In this document: piece by piece, positions 35,282-43,209 of the stretch | Layout: every line of letters begins with the position of its first letter | Position numbering within the stretch: the stretch's first letter is position 1 | DNA from: UBA5314 sp964635975 | GTDB taxonomy: Bacteria; Bacillota; Syntrophomonadia; Syntrophomonadales; Syntrophomonadaceae | DNA length: 64,000 nt | Reading direction: 5' to 3' | NCBI GenBank assembly: GCA_964635975.1 | Contig: CAZWPO010000004.1 | Span: forward strand, 62,001 to 126,000 | Made by a program: the position numbers and the translations under genes | Notes under the pieces: model-generated | The model's input: the letters and a program-made list of their open reading frames with translations, nothing else | What the model was told of the DNA's origin: nothing | Databases searched by the model: none

Positions 35282-36349
35282 ATGCATTATAGTTCAATGA
35301 CAATAGACTTAATGAGCGGAACCGGTAACTCTTTCAGGGCTGCTTCTTGGATGGGTGAAATTGCCCGCAATAATGAAATGAGGTCTGACCTGTGTCAGAT
35401 CTCCAAGCACCACAAAAACAACAATCTACCCGAGAAATCGGACGACTTGCTGGGGGTGGTTTTCCCCACTCATGGATTTACCGCACCCTGGCACGTAATC
35501 CGGCATGTTTTGCATCTGCCCTACGTCAGGGGAAAACACGCCTTTGTAGTGGCAACAAGAGCCGGGATTAGAATTGCGTCATTTCCTGTTCCGGGAATGG
35601 AGGGCACAGCAGGTTACCTTATTGCATTGATACTTATTCTAAAGGGCTACACTGTTCGTGGAGTGATGGGACTTGACATGCCTTCCAACTGGATGTCATT
35701 GCACTGGGGTTTAAATCTCAAAAATTCAAATTATATTATAGACCGGGCACGAATTAAGACAACTTTGTTTATGAACAGTATTTTGCAGGGCAAAAGAGTA
35801 TTCAAAGGAATTATTCCTTTGTTGCTTGGATTAATTCTAATGCCCCTATCTCTAGGTTATCTGGTCATAGGAAGGTTTTTCCTTGCCAAATTGTTTTTCG
35901 CTTCAGGAAGTTGTACCGGTTGTGGTTTATGCTCTGCAAGTTGCCCGATGAAAGCAATTAAAATGGTGGGCAGAAAAAACCCTCGTCCCTATTGGACATT
36001 TAGCTGTGAAAGTTGTATGAGATGTATGGGTTATTGTCCTGCCGAGGCAGTTGAAGCCAGCCATTCATTCGGAATTATTTTATACTATTTGACAACGCTG
36101 CCAGTATCGGTTTATATATTGAACGGATTAAGCACTATCATATTCATGGGAAAAGTTATTCCTATAGTTAACATCATATTGAATTACGCCTACACGTTGA
36201 TTTCCATTTATTTAGCCTACCTGTTTCTATTCTGGATTATCAAGATTCCCATGTTTAATAAGCTTTTTACCTATACAACATTTACCCACTACTATCGCAG
36301 GTATCACGAACCATCAACAAAGCTGAAAGACATTGTGGGAAAAGACTAA
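35282..36349 (+). CDS. EFR1-type flavodoxin-ferredoxin membrane protein
   Basis: A 355-residue redox protein. The N-terminal flavodoxin-like domain shows the FMN phosphate loop MSGTGNSFRAASWM and VVFPTHGFTAPWHV. A membrane pair (about 178-205) separates it from a 2x[4Fe-4S] domain, CTGCGLCSASCP and CESCMRCMGYCP. Two more hydrophobic helices (about 262-320) follow. This is the EFR1/flavo-ferredoxin layout found in clostridia and methanogens. It probably moves electrons between ferredoxin and membrane carriers. The ribosome-binding site is GGGGGAAAC. It is monocistronic. Confidence 0.85.
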   Translation: MHYSSMTIDLMSGTGNSFRAASWMGEIARNNEMRSDLCQISKHHKNNNLPEKSDDLLGVVFPTHGFTAPWHVIRHVLHLPYVRGKHAFVVATRAGIRIASFPVPGMEGTAGYLIALILILKGYTVRGVMGLDMPSNWMSLHWGLNLKNSNYIIDRARIKTTLFMNSILQGKRVFKGIIPLLLGLILMPLSLGYLVIGRFFLAKLFFASGSCTGCGLCSASCPMKAIKMVGRKNPRPYWTFSCESCMRCMGYCPAEAVEASHSFGIILYYLTTLPVSVYILNGLSTIIFMGKVIPIVNIILNYAYTLISIYLAYLFLFWIIKIPMFNKLFTYTTFTHYYRRYHEPSTKLKDIVGKD

Positions 36350-36530
36350 GTATAAGCAGTTCAACCAACCAATCGAAGTACTGGGAGAATGAGCTAAGAT
36401 TTATAAGGAATTCAAAATAAGCGTTTCGAATTATAGTTTGGAAGTGTTAGTGGGGGCATTTATTATAGCATCGACGTATTAAAGTATAATCGCGCCAGAG
36501 ACATGATATACCAATGAATTGGAGCTGCCG

Positions 36531-37226
36531 ATGAGCATTTTTTCAGGCCTTACAGGCAAAAACCAAATTGAATTTAGAATTGGATTCTGGTCCTCCCTTC
36601 TGACAGGCATTCTAAACCTCTGGTACTTTATCGCATTTACCCTGTATCAGACAATTCTCTATGCTCCCTGGAGCGGTATTGATGCCTATGCTTACTCCTT
36701 TCAGCCAATGCCGCTTTTAGCATGGGTAATTCCCTGCTTTTTACTTACACTGGCATTTTTAGTTATGGTAAGTTCAGTTCACGCACAGGTAGAAGCAGAC
36801 AGCAGAATCTGGAGTCTTCTGGCCTTAGTATTTGCGGCAATTTACACTACTATATTAAGCACCAGCTACTATATCCAGATGACCGTAGTCCGATATAACC
36901 TTATCCATCAAAGGACAGACGGGATATCGTTATGGCTCTATGCAAATTACTATCCCTATTCAATACCCGGGGCCTTAGAGGGGATCGGCTATTTATTTAT
37001 GTGTTTATCATTCTTAAGTGTTTCAAGGGTTTTCGGCCAGGAGAAACTTGAGCGTTGGATATCCTGGCTTTTTACTGCCTCTGGCATATCCGGATTACTT
37101 GTTTTTACAAATCTGCTTTATGAACTGCCCCTTATCTTTGTATTAATAGATGTGGGTATCGCGGGCATACTCCTTACTGTCGGGCCGATATTACTGGCAG
37201 TATTATTTAGGAAAAAAGCAGTCTGA
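36531..37226 (+). CDS. Six-helix membrane protein of unknown function
   Basis: ATG 36531 is chosen because GGAG lies 6 nt upstream; a TTG at 36519 would swallow it. A 231-residue integral membrane protein with about seven hydrophobic helices (21-43, 63-83, 97-118, 143-163, 182-202, 208-228). No catalytic motif. Trp/Tyr-rich loops. No family recognised. It stands alone. Confidence 0.6.
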   Translation: MSIFSGLTGKNQIEFRIGFWSSLLTGILNLWYFIAFTLYQTILYAPWSGIDAYAYSFQPMPLLAWVIPCFLLTLAFLVMVSSVHAQVEADSRIWSLLALVFAAIYTTILSTSYYIQMTVVRYNLIHQRTDGISLWLYANYYPYSIPGALEGIGYLFMCLSFLSVSRVFGQEKLERWISWLFTASGISGLLVFTNLLYELPLIFVLIDVGIAGILLTVGPILLAVLFRKKAV

Positions 37227-37319
37227 TGCTGCCGTCAGCTCGAGGGGATTTTTTTAACCCCCGCTGCATTAAACTAATATTTTAAGCGGAGGTTTACACT
37301 ACTGTTTATCAATACAAAG

Positions 37320-37679
37320 CTATTTACTTAAAGTGCCGACCTTGTTCAATCTATTTAAATCCTCCATACCTTTACCGGACTGGTGCGGTGATACGCTCAT
37401 AAGTGCAGTAACATCGGTTCCAGCCACACATTGAGGGCAGTCTTTGTGAACACCATTCACAAAATCTCTTGAGCTGCTTACATCATAGACAATACCGCCG
37501 GCAGCAATATATGCCGGGCTGCCATTTTTCCCATTGTATTTCGCCAATTCTTCTACGGTGAATACCTTTTGAGTTGTGCTTTGAGTTGTGCTTTGAGTTG
37601 TGCTTTGAGTCGAGCTGCAGCCAGCGACCATACTCAGCACCAGCAACAATACTAAGGCAACTGCAAATTTCTTCCTCAT
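37320..37679 (-). CDS. Lipoprotein with cytochrome b5-like heme-binding domain
   Basis: A 119-residue protein from ATG 37679 (GGGAGG 7 nt upstream). Lipobox VAGC; a short Ser-Thr-Gln linker is built from 12-bp repeats. Then a compact cytochrome b5-like domain: FTVEELAKYNGKNGSPAYIAA, GIVYDVSSSRDF, HKDCPQC, HQSGKGMEDLNRL. The first His aligns with the usual heme ligand; the second is in the S-P-H-Q segment. Family members bind heme or steroid in anaerobes. Likely an extracytoplasmic electron carrier. Cys-Pro-Gln-Cys is unusual for the fold and suggests a redox pair. Confidence 0.8.
   Translation of the reverse strand: MRKKFAVALVLLLVLSMVAGCSSTQSTTQSTTQSTTQKVFTVEELAKYNGKNGSPAYIAAGGIVYDVSSSRDFVNGVHKDCPQCVAGTDVTALMSVSPHQSGKGMEDLNRLNKVGTLSK
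37568..37612 (-). repeat. 12-bp tandem repeats in the lipoprotein linker
   Basis: Three to four copies of a 12-bp unit (GAGTTGTGCTTT on the plus strand) encode the repeated Gln-Ser-Thr-Thr linker of the lipoprotein. Such length-variable linkers arise by slippage. Confidence 0.8.
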
Positions 37680-37939
37680 ATCATCTTCCTCCCATTCTTT
37701 TTCAGGCATGCTATATTCTTCTTAATTGGTATTACAATAACCTTTATAAATGCTTATAATTTTCATGTTAAAAAAGTAAGAAGCGACACGGAGAATTTCC
37801 GGAAGTCTACATCCTGCTTATACTCCTGCGGCCGGGAAAATCTGTATCCCATTGATTCTTATGCTCTAATGAAGGAAAGATTAGATCAAAACCGAAAACT
37901 TTCAAAAGATGAAACAATAAACTGGAGGGCTAATAGCTG

Positions 37940-38746
37940 ATGAATGAAGCCATTATCCAATATATTCAAGAATATGTGAAATCATACCCCGCTGAAAAGG
38001 ACACCCGTACTCGTTGGCAAAAACCGCTGGTGGCCTTTGCCCACGCCGCTGACCCTTTATTTAATAATCTGAAACAGCAGGTATCCCCTTCCCACCTGCT
38101 GCCCACGGATTTGCTGTCGGCAGCCAGGAGCGTTATTTGCTACTTTCTGCCCTTTAGCCGCGACATAGCGCGAAGCAACGGAGCGGGAGAATTCTGCTCC
38201 CATCCATGGGCCTTAGCCTATTTAGAGACTAACCAGTTGATCAATGACCTAAATGATTACCTAAAGGATCAATTGGGGAAACTTGGGCATGTTGTCGCAG
38301 CCACACCCGCAACCCACAATTTTAATACGGAGACCCTGATAAGCGACTGGTCGCACCGGCATATAGCAGTAATTGCTGGTCTTGGCCAGATGGGGTTAAA
38401 CCGTATGCTGATTACGAATAAAGGAAGCTGCGGACGTCTGGGCAGTTTGGTCACCACACTGGCTCTTGAGCCTACCCCGAGCAGCGAAAAACCTGCCTGC
38501 CTTTATTATTACGACCAGAGTTGTAGAAAATGTCTGAAAAATTGCCCCAGTCAGGCCCTGCAGGAGGATTCTTTCGATCGCCACCGCTGTTATGAGCATC
38601 TGCTGAAAAATGCAGAAGTCTATCGGGAGATAGGGTGGGTAGACGCATGTGGAAAATGCCTCTCCCGGATTCCCTGTTCCTTTACTAATCCCGTAAAAAA
38701 AGTACCCGGTTATGACAACCCGGCTTGTGTTCCTGAAAGTAAATAG
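37940..38746 (+). CDS. QueG-like Fe-S protein (epoxyqueuosine reductase-like)
   Basis: A 268-residue protein with the epoxyqueuosine-reductase-like arrangement: a helical N-terminal domain, the core AARSVICYFLPFSRD and HIAVIAGLGQMGLNRMLIT, then two [4Fe-4S] motifs (CRKCLKNCP...C and CGKCLSRIPC). True QueG is longer and bears a cobalamin-binding and HEAT-like end, so this may be a short paralogue of another substrate. GGAGG precedes ATG by 9 nt. Monocistronic. Confidence 0.75.
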   Translation: MNEAIIQYIQEYVKSYPAEKDTRTRWQKPLVAFAHAADPLFNNLKQQVSPSHLLPTDLLSAARSVICYFLPFSRDIARSNGAGEFCSHPWALAYLETNQLINDLNDYLKDQLGKLGHVVAATPATHNFNTETLISDWSHRHIAVIAGLGQMGLNRMLITNKGSCGRLGSLVTTLALEPTPSSEKPACLYYYDQSCRKCLKNCPSQALQEDSFDRHRCYEHLLKNAEVYREIGWVDACGKCLSRIPCSFTNPVKKVPGYDNPACVPESK

Positions 38747-38766
38747 TACAAGTTACCATCCCCTTA

Positions 38767-39774
38767 TTACCGGGCGGCAGGATCATCAGTAACCGTGATT
38801 TTTACCGCAAAGGTTTGAACCGGTTGTACAGATTCCCAAGGCCTGGCGCAGGTCAGCTTCAGCTCGGTGCTGCCGGGACGCAATGCCTTAAACACCCAGT
38901 AATCGGTTCCACCCTGACCGACTACTGGAGGATCGCTCTGAAGCGGAGAAGAATAATAGGAGTCGGATAGTAGAATAATGTTATGATCAAAATCCCTGCT
39001 TAGCATCCATTGAAAGCCGGTAGTCGGGTTGGATTCCAAACCCAGCGTAAAAGTCCCATAGGCTTGAATAGTATATTCATTGCCGTTATAGCTTTCCCCG
39101 ATATAGTTCTCTGTGCTAACCGGCGCGTTCTCGATCACGTTCAAGCAGTTTTTCAGGATCTGCGCCAATTCAGCACGATTGAGGGAATCAGCCGGGCGAA
39201 ACTTCTGCCCATCACCCCGCATGATACCTGTGCTGTCGACAAAAGCGACAGCGTTCAGCTCTTCGGAAGAAAGAGCACTCAAATCACTGAAAATAGGCAT
39301 TGCCATCATTGAGAGATCCATTTCTCTGGCAGCAAAACAACGCTTAATAGCCTGGGCAATTTCCAAACGGCTGATGGGCTGCTCCGGATAAAAATGATTA
39401 CCGGGCGGGAATATCTCGTTGATGGCGCATATCATCGCCGCATGGGCGTACCAGGCATTATCGTCAATATCGTGATAGTAGCTGCTGGGCATGGGCTGTT
39501 TAATAAAGCGCTTTGATCCATAGCCAAGCTTAAAAACCCGCTCTAGTACCGATACGATTTGCGCGCGATTTACCAGCATGTCCGGAGCAAAAAGCCGCTG
39601 TCCCGGCTCGTTGCTGCCAATGCCCTGCATAAGCTCGCGCGATGTAATGTCTATAATCACTTGTTCTCCCCAATGACCTTGTATATCTGCAAAGTCTTGA
39701 TCTGCCGCAACTGTCCACGATGATGTAGTCATCAGAAGTCCGCTTAAAACCAGCACTAGCAATTTTCTCCGCAT
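38767..39774 (-). CDS. S-layer-homology protein with chagasin-like inhibitor domain
   Basis: A 335-residue exported protein from ATG 39774 (GAGGAAGAG just upstream; GTG at 39795 less likely). Signal peptide about 1-25. Three SLH-type repeats (about 28-225) carry signatures such as FADIQGHWGEQVIIDI and FRPADSLNRAELAQIL, which attach to wall polymers. The C-terminal domain has the inhibitor I42 (chagasin) triad: NPTTGFQW, GQGGTDYWVF and RPWE. I42 proteins inhibit papain-like proteases; the window encodes a secreted papain-like protease at 9295. A link is inference only. Confidence 0.82.
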   Translation of the reverse strand: MRRKLLVLVLSGLLMTTSSWTVAADQDFADIQGHWGEQVIIDITSRELMQGIGSNEPGQRLFAPDMLVNRAQIVSVLERVFKLGYGSKRFIKQPMPSSYYHDIDDNAWYAHAAMICAINEIFPPGNHFYPEQPISRLEIAQAIKRCFAAREMDLSMMAMPIFSDLSALSSEELNAVAFVDSTGIMRGDGQKFRPADSLNRAELAQILKNCLNVIENAPVSTENYIGESYNGNEYTIQAYGTFTLGLESNPTTGFQWMLSRDFDHNIILLSDSYYSSPLQSDPPVVGQGGTDYWVFKALRPGSTELKLTCARPWESVQPVQTFAVKITVTDDPAAR

Positions 39775-40285
39775 CCCGCTCTTCCTCTCGAACACTTTTT
39801 AACTATTTATATTACGGAGTTTGCCGGCTCTTCTTTCATTTTTTATTTAGGATAAAGACGTTCTCCCTGAATAGTTTAATAAATATCCACGGGCTCAGCT
39901 TCCCTTCAAATACCTTAGGCGATACATGCCTTAGAAATCGGCAGCATATCAATTTGACTCCATACAAAATTTTCCTATATTATTGTTTTAGTTTGAAAAA
40001 AATGAGGGTCCATAGTTACATCCTACATCCGGCCAGGCTGCACTCCTATCTAAATACCCCAGATATCATTCTTACTGATCTGCATTCTATATGAAATCCA
40101 CAACGTTTTAATACATCGCTATAGTATTTTTTGTCATTATAGAAAATGTTGCTTATTTTTGATTATTTATGGTAAGTAAGTATGATATTATCATCTTCTG
40201 TTCTCGATAGATTTATAAAGAGGAAAAGAAATCGCTTCGAATTTTATTAGGGTAGATCCAAAAAAAGTATGGAGGGGTAGTAATT
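39775..40285. other. 510-bp intergenic region
   Basis: AT-rich. A TATGATATTAT sequence (around 40180-40192) may belong to the promoter of the CheX-receiver gene. No gene, terminator or known RNA was recognised. Confidence 0.3.
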
Positions 40286-41104
40286 ATGGAGGAAAGATAC
40301 ATCAAGTGTTTTATGGAATCAGCCCTTAAGACACTGCCTATGTTCCTGGGCAAGGATAATCTCCCGACAGGACTGAATGTAGAAACATTACAGAGCCTGC
40401 CCCAGGGCTTTACTATGCATATTATTGTGGGTATTACCGGCGATATGTTTGGAAATCTCATACTCTCCATAAGTGAAGAATCCAGCTTGCGCCTGGCCAG
40501 CGCCATGATGGGCTGCGAAATCCTGGATAGGCACAGTGAAATATCTTTTAGCGCTATTAAGGAGATAATCAATATCTGCGCGGGCGGGGGAGCAACCCGG
40601 CTTTACGAACTGGGAAAGCAGATCGATGTAACCCCTCCCACTATCATTACGGGAGATTCCGTTAATGTACAGCTTACCTTTCCATTGGAATGTATTACTT
40701 TCATTTTAAAAGAATTTGATTTCCACATCAGCATCTCGCTGCAAGAGCGCAAGCCGCGCAGTGTCCTAATCGTTGACGACAGTCAGCTGTTAAGAAACAG
40801 CGCCACCAATGTCTTGCAAATGGCCGGTTTTCGTGTTGTGGGAAGCTGCGATAGTGGCGAACAATGTCTTGCCTACCTGGAAAAGCTGGTGCCCGACATC
40901 GTCCTGCTGGATATAGAAATGCCCGGCATGAGCGGCATCGATGTATTAAAGCATATTCGCGCCAGGGCGATTCCGACTAAAGTCGTGATATTCACTGTTG
41001 TGGGCAATGAAGCAACCGTTCAGAAAGCTACGGCTTTAGGGGTTGATGGATATATGTTGAAACCTCTAAGCGTCGGATTGCTGAGAGTACTCAAAAACCT
41101 CTAA
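40286..41104 (+). CDS. CheX phosphatase fused to a receiver domain
   Basis: A 272-residue protein. Residues 1-155 are a CheX/CheC-type phosphatase: FTMHIIVGITGDMFGNLILS, then the catalytic E-x-x-N (E93, N96 in KEIINICAGGGATRL). Residues about 158-272 form a complete receiver domain: VLIVDDSQLLR (acidic pair), D209 in VLLDIEMPG, Thr in IFTVVGNEA, Lys in MLKPLS. No output domain exists. Self-contained phosphatase plus receiver would be able to remove its own or a partner's phosphate, acting as a sink or timer in chemotaxis-like or developmental signalling. Strong site GGAGGGG precedes ATG. Confidence 0.85.
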   Translation: MEERYIKCFMESALKTLPMFLGKDNLPTGLNVETLQSLPQGFTMHIIVGITGDMFGNLILSISEESSLRLASAMMGCEILDRHSEISFSAIKEIINICAGGGATRLYELGKQIDVTPPTIITGDSVNVQLTFPLECITFILKEFDFHISISLQERKPRSVLIVDDSQLLRNSATNVLQMAGFRVVGSCDSGEQCLAYLEKLVPDIVLLDIEMPGMSGIDVLKHIRARAIPTKVVIFTVVGNEATVQKATALGVDGYMLKPLSVGLLRVLKNL

Positions 41105-41131
41105 CCGCTGGTTCCCATCATTACCCATGCA

Positions 41132-41599
41132 TCAGATATTTAGAACATCAGGTGAAAATTTGGTATCCCTGATAAATGTCCCCCTACCCTGGGCAATCAG
41201 CTTTCTCTCATGATCAAATAGACTGCATTCAATTACCCTTATAGTTCGGCCTGGATGCGTGACCCGGCCTTCGGCGGTAATTTCCTTTTTCTCAAATGCC
41301 GGACCTATGTAATTCAGGTTCATCTCGACCGTTCTATAGGGCTTGCCGTCAATGGTTGAAGCTGCCGCACCCATAACTGAATCAGCCAGCGCGCTGATTA
41401 TTCCGCCGTGCACCCGTCCTCCCGGGGTTGAATATTCCGGTTTGGGGATCATTTTCATGCCGGCCAGCCCTTTGCCAAGGTAGCTCAGCTTTAATTCCAT
41501 TGTCTCATTAAAAACAATAGCCTCCCCAACCTTGAGCATATGCTCGAAGATACTCTTTCTTAGACCACGGTTTTCAGTCGCTTCTCCGTTCAAATCCAA
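41132..41599 (-). CDS. PaaI-type hotdog thioesterase
   Basis: A 155-residue hotdog-fold protein with the active-site signature GRVHGGIISALADSVMGAAA, followed by YRTVEMNLNYIGPAF. It matches the PaaI / acyl-CoA thioesterase family; length is normal. The start is TTG at 41599 with GGAGGAGG just upstream; a second TTG two codons later is equally possible. It stands alone. The acyl-CoA substrate is unknown. Confidence 0.85.
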   Translation of the reverse strand: MDLNGEATENRGLRKSIFEHMLKVGEAIVFNETMELKLSYLGKGLAGMKMIPKPEYSTPGGRVHGGIISALADSVMGAAASTIDGKPYRTVEMNLNYIGPAFEKKEITAEGRVTHPGRTIRVIECSLFDHERKLIAQGRGTFIRDTKFSPDVLNI

Positions 41600-41885
41600 G
41601 TCCTCCTCCAGATCTTATCTATATATACAATTCCTCATAGAATAATGGCGCACATATATGGGGAATCAGCCACAAGCCAATATCCATATATTCAAAATTC
41701 CTTTTTAAGAATTGCTTTTCCTGCCTAGATAATTTTCCGACAACTTCCTAAACGCCGTTGCAATGTAATCTATTTTCTTTTCTTGGTATTGTCTCATGTT
41801 ATGGTATGTTTAAGGCATAGCTCTTTGGCAAGCGAGTAGGACAGGCAGATCCTTAATTAGATTCTAGTCTACTTTAGGGTACTCG

Positions 41886-41935
41886 ACTCTTTTGCTCGCT
41901 CTGCCAGGGTGTCAAAGAAGTTGACACCCTGGCAG
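41886..41935. repeat. Palindromic element, copy B
   Basis: CTGCCAGGGTGTCAA (41901-41915) pairs perfectly with TTGACACCCTGGCAG (41921-41935) around loop AGAAG. The left flank TTTTGCTCGC (41890-41899) is the reverse complement of GCGAGCAAAA found in copies A and C, so it is a fuller half of one symmetric element. Confidence 0.82.
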
Positions 41936-41949
41936 CCCTTAGATCGGCC

Positions 41950-42750
41950 TTATTGTTTTTTAATAGGAAAATAGATCTCCGTTACAAACTCATCCTCAGA
42001 AACATTATCTTGATAACCCTTTACATATTTTTCATAGGGGGGTGCTGATATAGCATAGCCCTCTTTCTCTGTCCATTCCATTAATGCAGCATAAATTTCA
42101 GTAAAATCATCATATCTACCGACATGGATTGCATAACAGCATAGTCCACCCTCCAGCGTGCGGATATGAGAGTCTTCTTCCCCTGCGACCTCTACCCCTA
42201 TCTCCACATCAAAATGTTCAGGATTGTGTTCCTCGCTGTGATAGATTGACAGGCATGGCCCTTTAACTTGAATACCGTTCTTGTATATTCCCGAAAACAA
42301 TTCATTAAAAAAATCGTTAAAATCATTCATACCGATATATTTACGCAGGCTGTATATCTGGATGGGTTGAGTTTCTATCAAATTTACAGCTATATTCTTT
42401 GACATAATATCAATGCTCCTTTCAATTTTTTCAATATCCTGTTCCATCTGGCGCAGGATGTAATCTTGCCTATCGAGCTGCTTCAGTATTGCCTCCCGTT
42501 TTAGACGGATACAGTTGGCAAGATAAGCACTATCTTTTCTAGCTATTATCATGGCAATTTCGGGAAGAGAAAATTGATAAAGTTTCAGGCGTGAGATTAG
42601 CAGCACATTCTTGAGCTGAGTAGTCTCGTAGTAGCGATAACCGGTCTCATTGTTGACTTGCATGGGTTTTAAGAGCCCGATTTCATCATAATAACGCAGT
42701 GTCTTAGTAGACACCCGGCATATTTTAGAGAATTCTCCAATAGTAAGCAT
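41950..42750 (-). CDS. MerR-family regulator with GyrI-like effector domain
   Basis: A 266-residue regulator from ATG 42750 (GGGGAGGAACGGA upstream). Residues 1-70 are a MerR helix-turn-helix (MLTIGEFSKICRVSTKTLRYYDEIGLLKP, then GYRYYETTQL), followed by a coiled coil (about 75-115), and a GyrI-like/AraC effector-binding domain (about 120-266; IGMNDFNDFFNELF, GLCCYAIHVGRYDDF, EIYFPIKK). It senses hydrophobic or cationic ligands by family analogy (BmrR/TipA group). It probably controls itself through the 19-bp-spaced promoter upstream. No transporter is adjacent. Confidence 0.88.
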   Translation of the reverse strand: MLTIGEFSKICRVSTKTLRYYDEIGLLKPMQVNNETGYRYYETTQLKNVLLISRLKLYQFSLPEIAMIIARKDSAYLANCIRLKREAILKQLDRQDYILRQMEQDIEKIERSIDIMSKNIAVNLIETQPIQIYSLRKYIGMNDFNDFFNELFSGIYKNGIQVKGPCLSIYHSEEHNPEHFDVEIGVEVAGEEDSHIRTLEGGLCCYAIHVGRYDDFTEIYAALMEWTEKEGYAISAPPYEKYVKGYQDNVSEDEFVTEIYFPIKKQ

Positions 42751-42773
42751 TCCGTTCCTCCCCATTCTAGATT

Positions 42774-42821
42774 GAACATGTTCTGTACTCAGTATAGAAG
42801 TTCCAGCTACAGGAAGGTCAA
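42774..42821 (-). promoter_or_regulatory. MerR-type promoter with 19-bp spacer
   Basis: On the minus strand TTGACC (-35, 42816-42821) and TATACT (-10, 42791-42796) are separated by 19 bp, longer than the optimal 17 and diagnostic of promoters twisted into activity by MerR proteins. Inside the spacer TTCC-N7-GGAA is a dyad. GAACATGTTC (42774-42783) is a second palindrome downstream. It precedes the MerR gene by 40 bp. Confidence 0.65.
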
Positions 42822-43005
42822 CAGCTATTTAATACTAAATATCCAACGTTAATATCTCCTTATTGTATGGCAAAAGCCTTGCAAGGGTATATGGGGACAA
42901 AAACCCCTCTCTCTGCTGACGCATTGTCCGGTGTCAGGTCGAAGGAATTTCCGGATGTTTTTTAAGATATTTCCCAGCTACCTGATCTCCGAATTTCTAT
43001 GTTAC

Positions 43006-43046
43006 TAGAAGCATGAGTGTGCCATAGCGGCAAACTCATGCTTCTA
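43006..43046. repeat. Stem-loop in the intergenic region after the permease gene cluster
   Basis: TAGAAGCATGAGT and ACTCATGCTTCTA form a 13-bp stem (43006-43018 / 43034-43046), and TGCC/GGCA form an inner stem. Flanks lack a T-run. It lies in the 450-bp gap between two minus-strand genes, which otherwise shows no gene. Confidence 0.6.
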
Positions 43047-43147
43047 AATGGCTCAGTCTTATTATCGGTGATGATAAGAAGGGCGGGCTTTGCGTATGGA
43101 AATTGGAATATGCCTATCTAGCTGCTAACTATCAATCAGAATAATAG

Positions 43148-43178
43148 GGGGGCAGACAGCTGATAGTTGTCTGCCCCC
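43148..43178 (-). terminator. Terminator after the permease-prefix protein
   Basis: GGGGGCAGACA (43148-43158) and TGTCTGCCCCC (43168-43178) form an 11-bp stem with 9-nt loop, 30 bp after the stop at 43210. On the minus strand it is followed by CTATTATTCTG. Confidence 0.6.
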
Positions 43179-43209
43179 TGTTCTTGTAGGTACTTTATTG
43201 AAGCTGCTT

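Noticed and set aside
42774..43178. CRISPR or RNA gene in the hairpin-rich gap
   Set aside because: The hairpins differ in sequence and spacing; no repeat-spacer pattern or RNA motif is visible.
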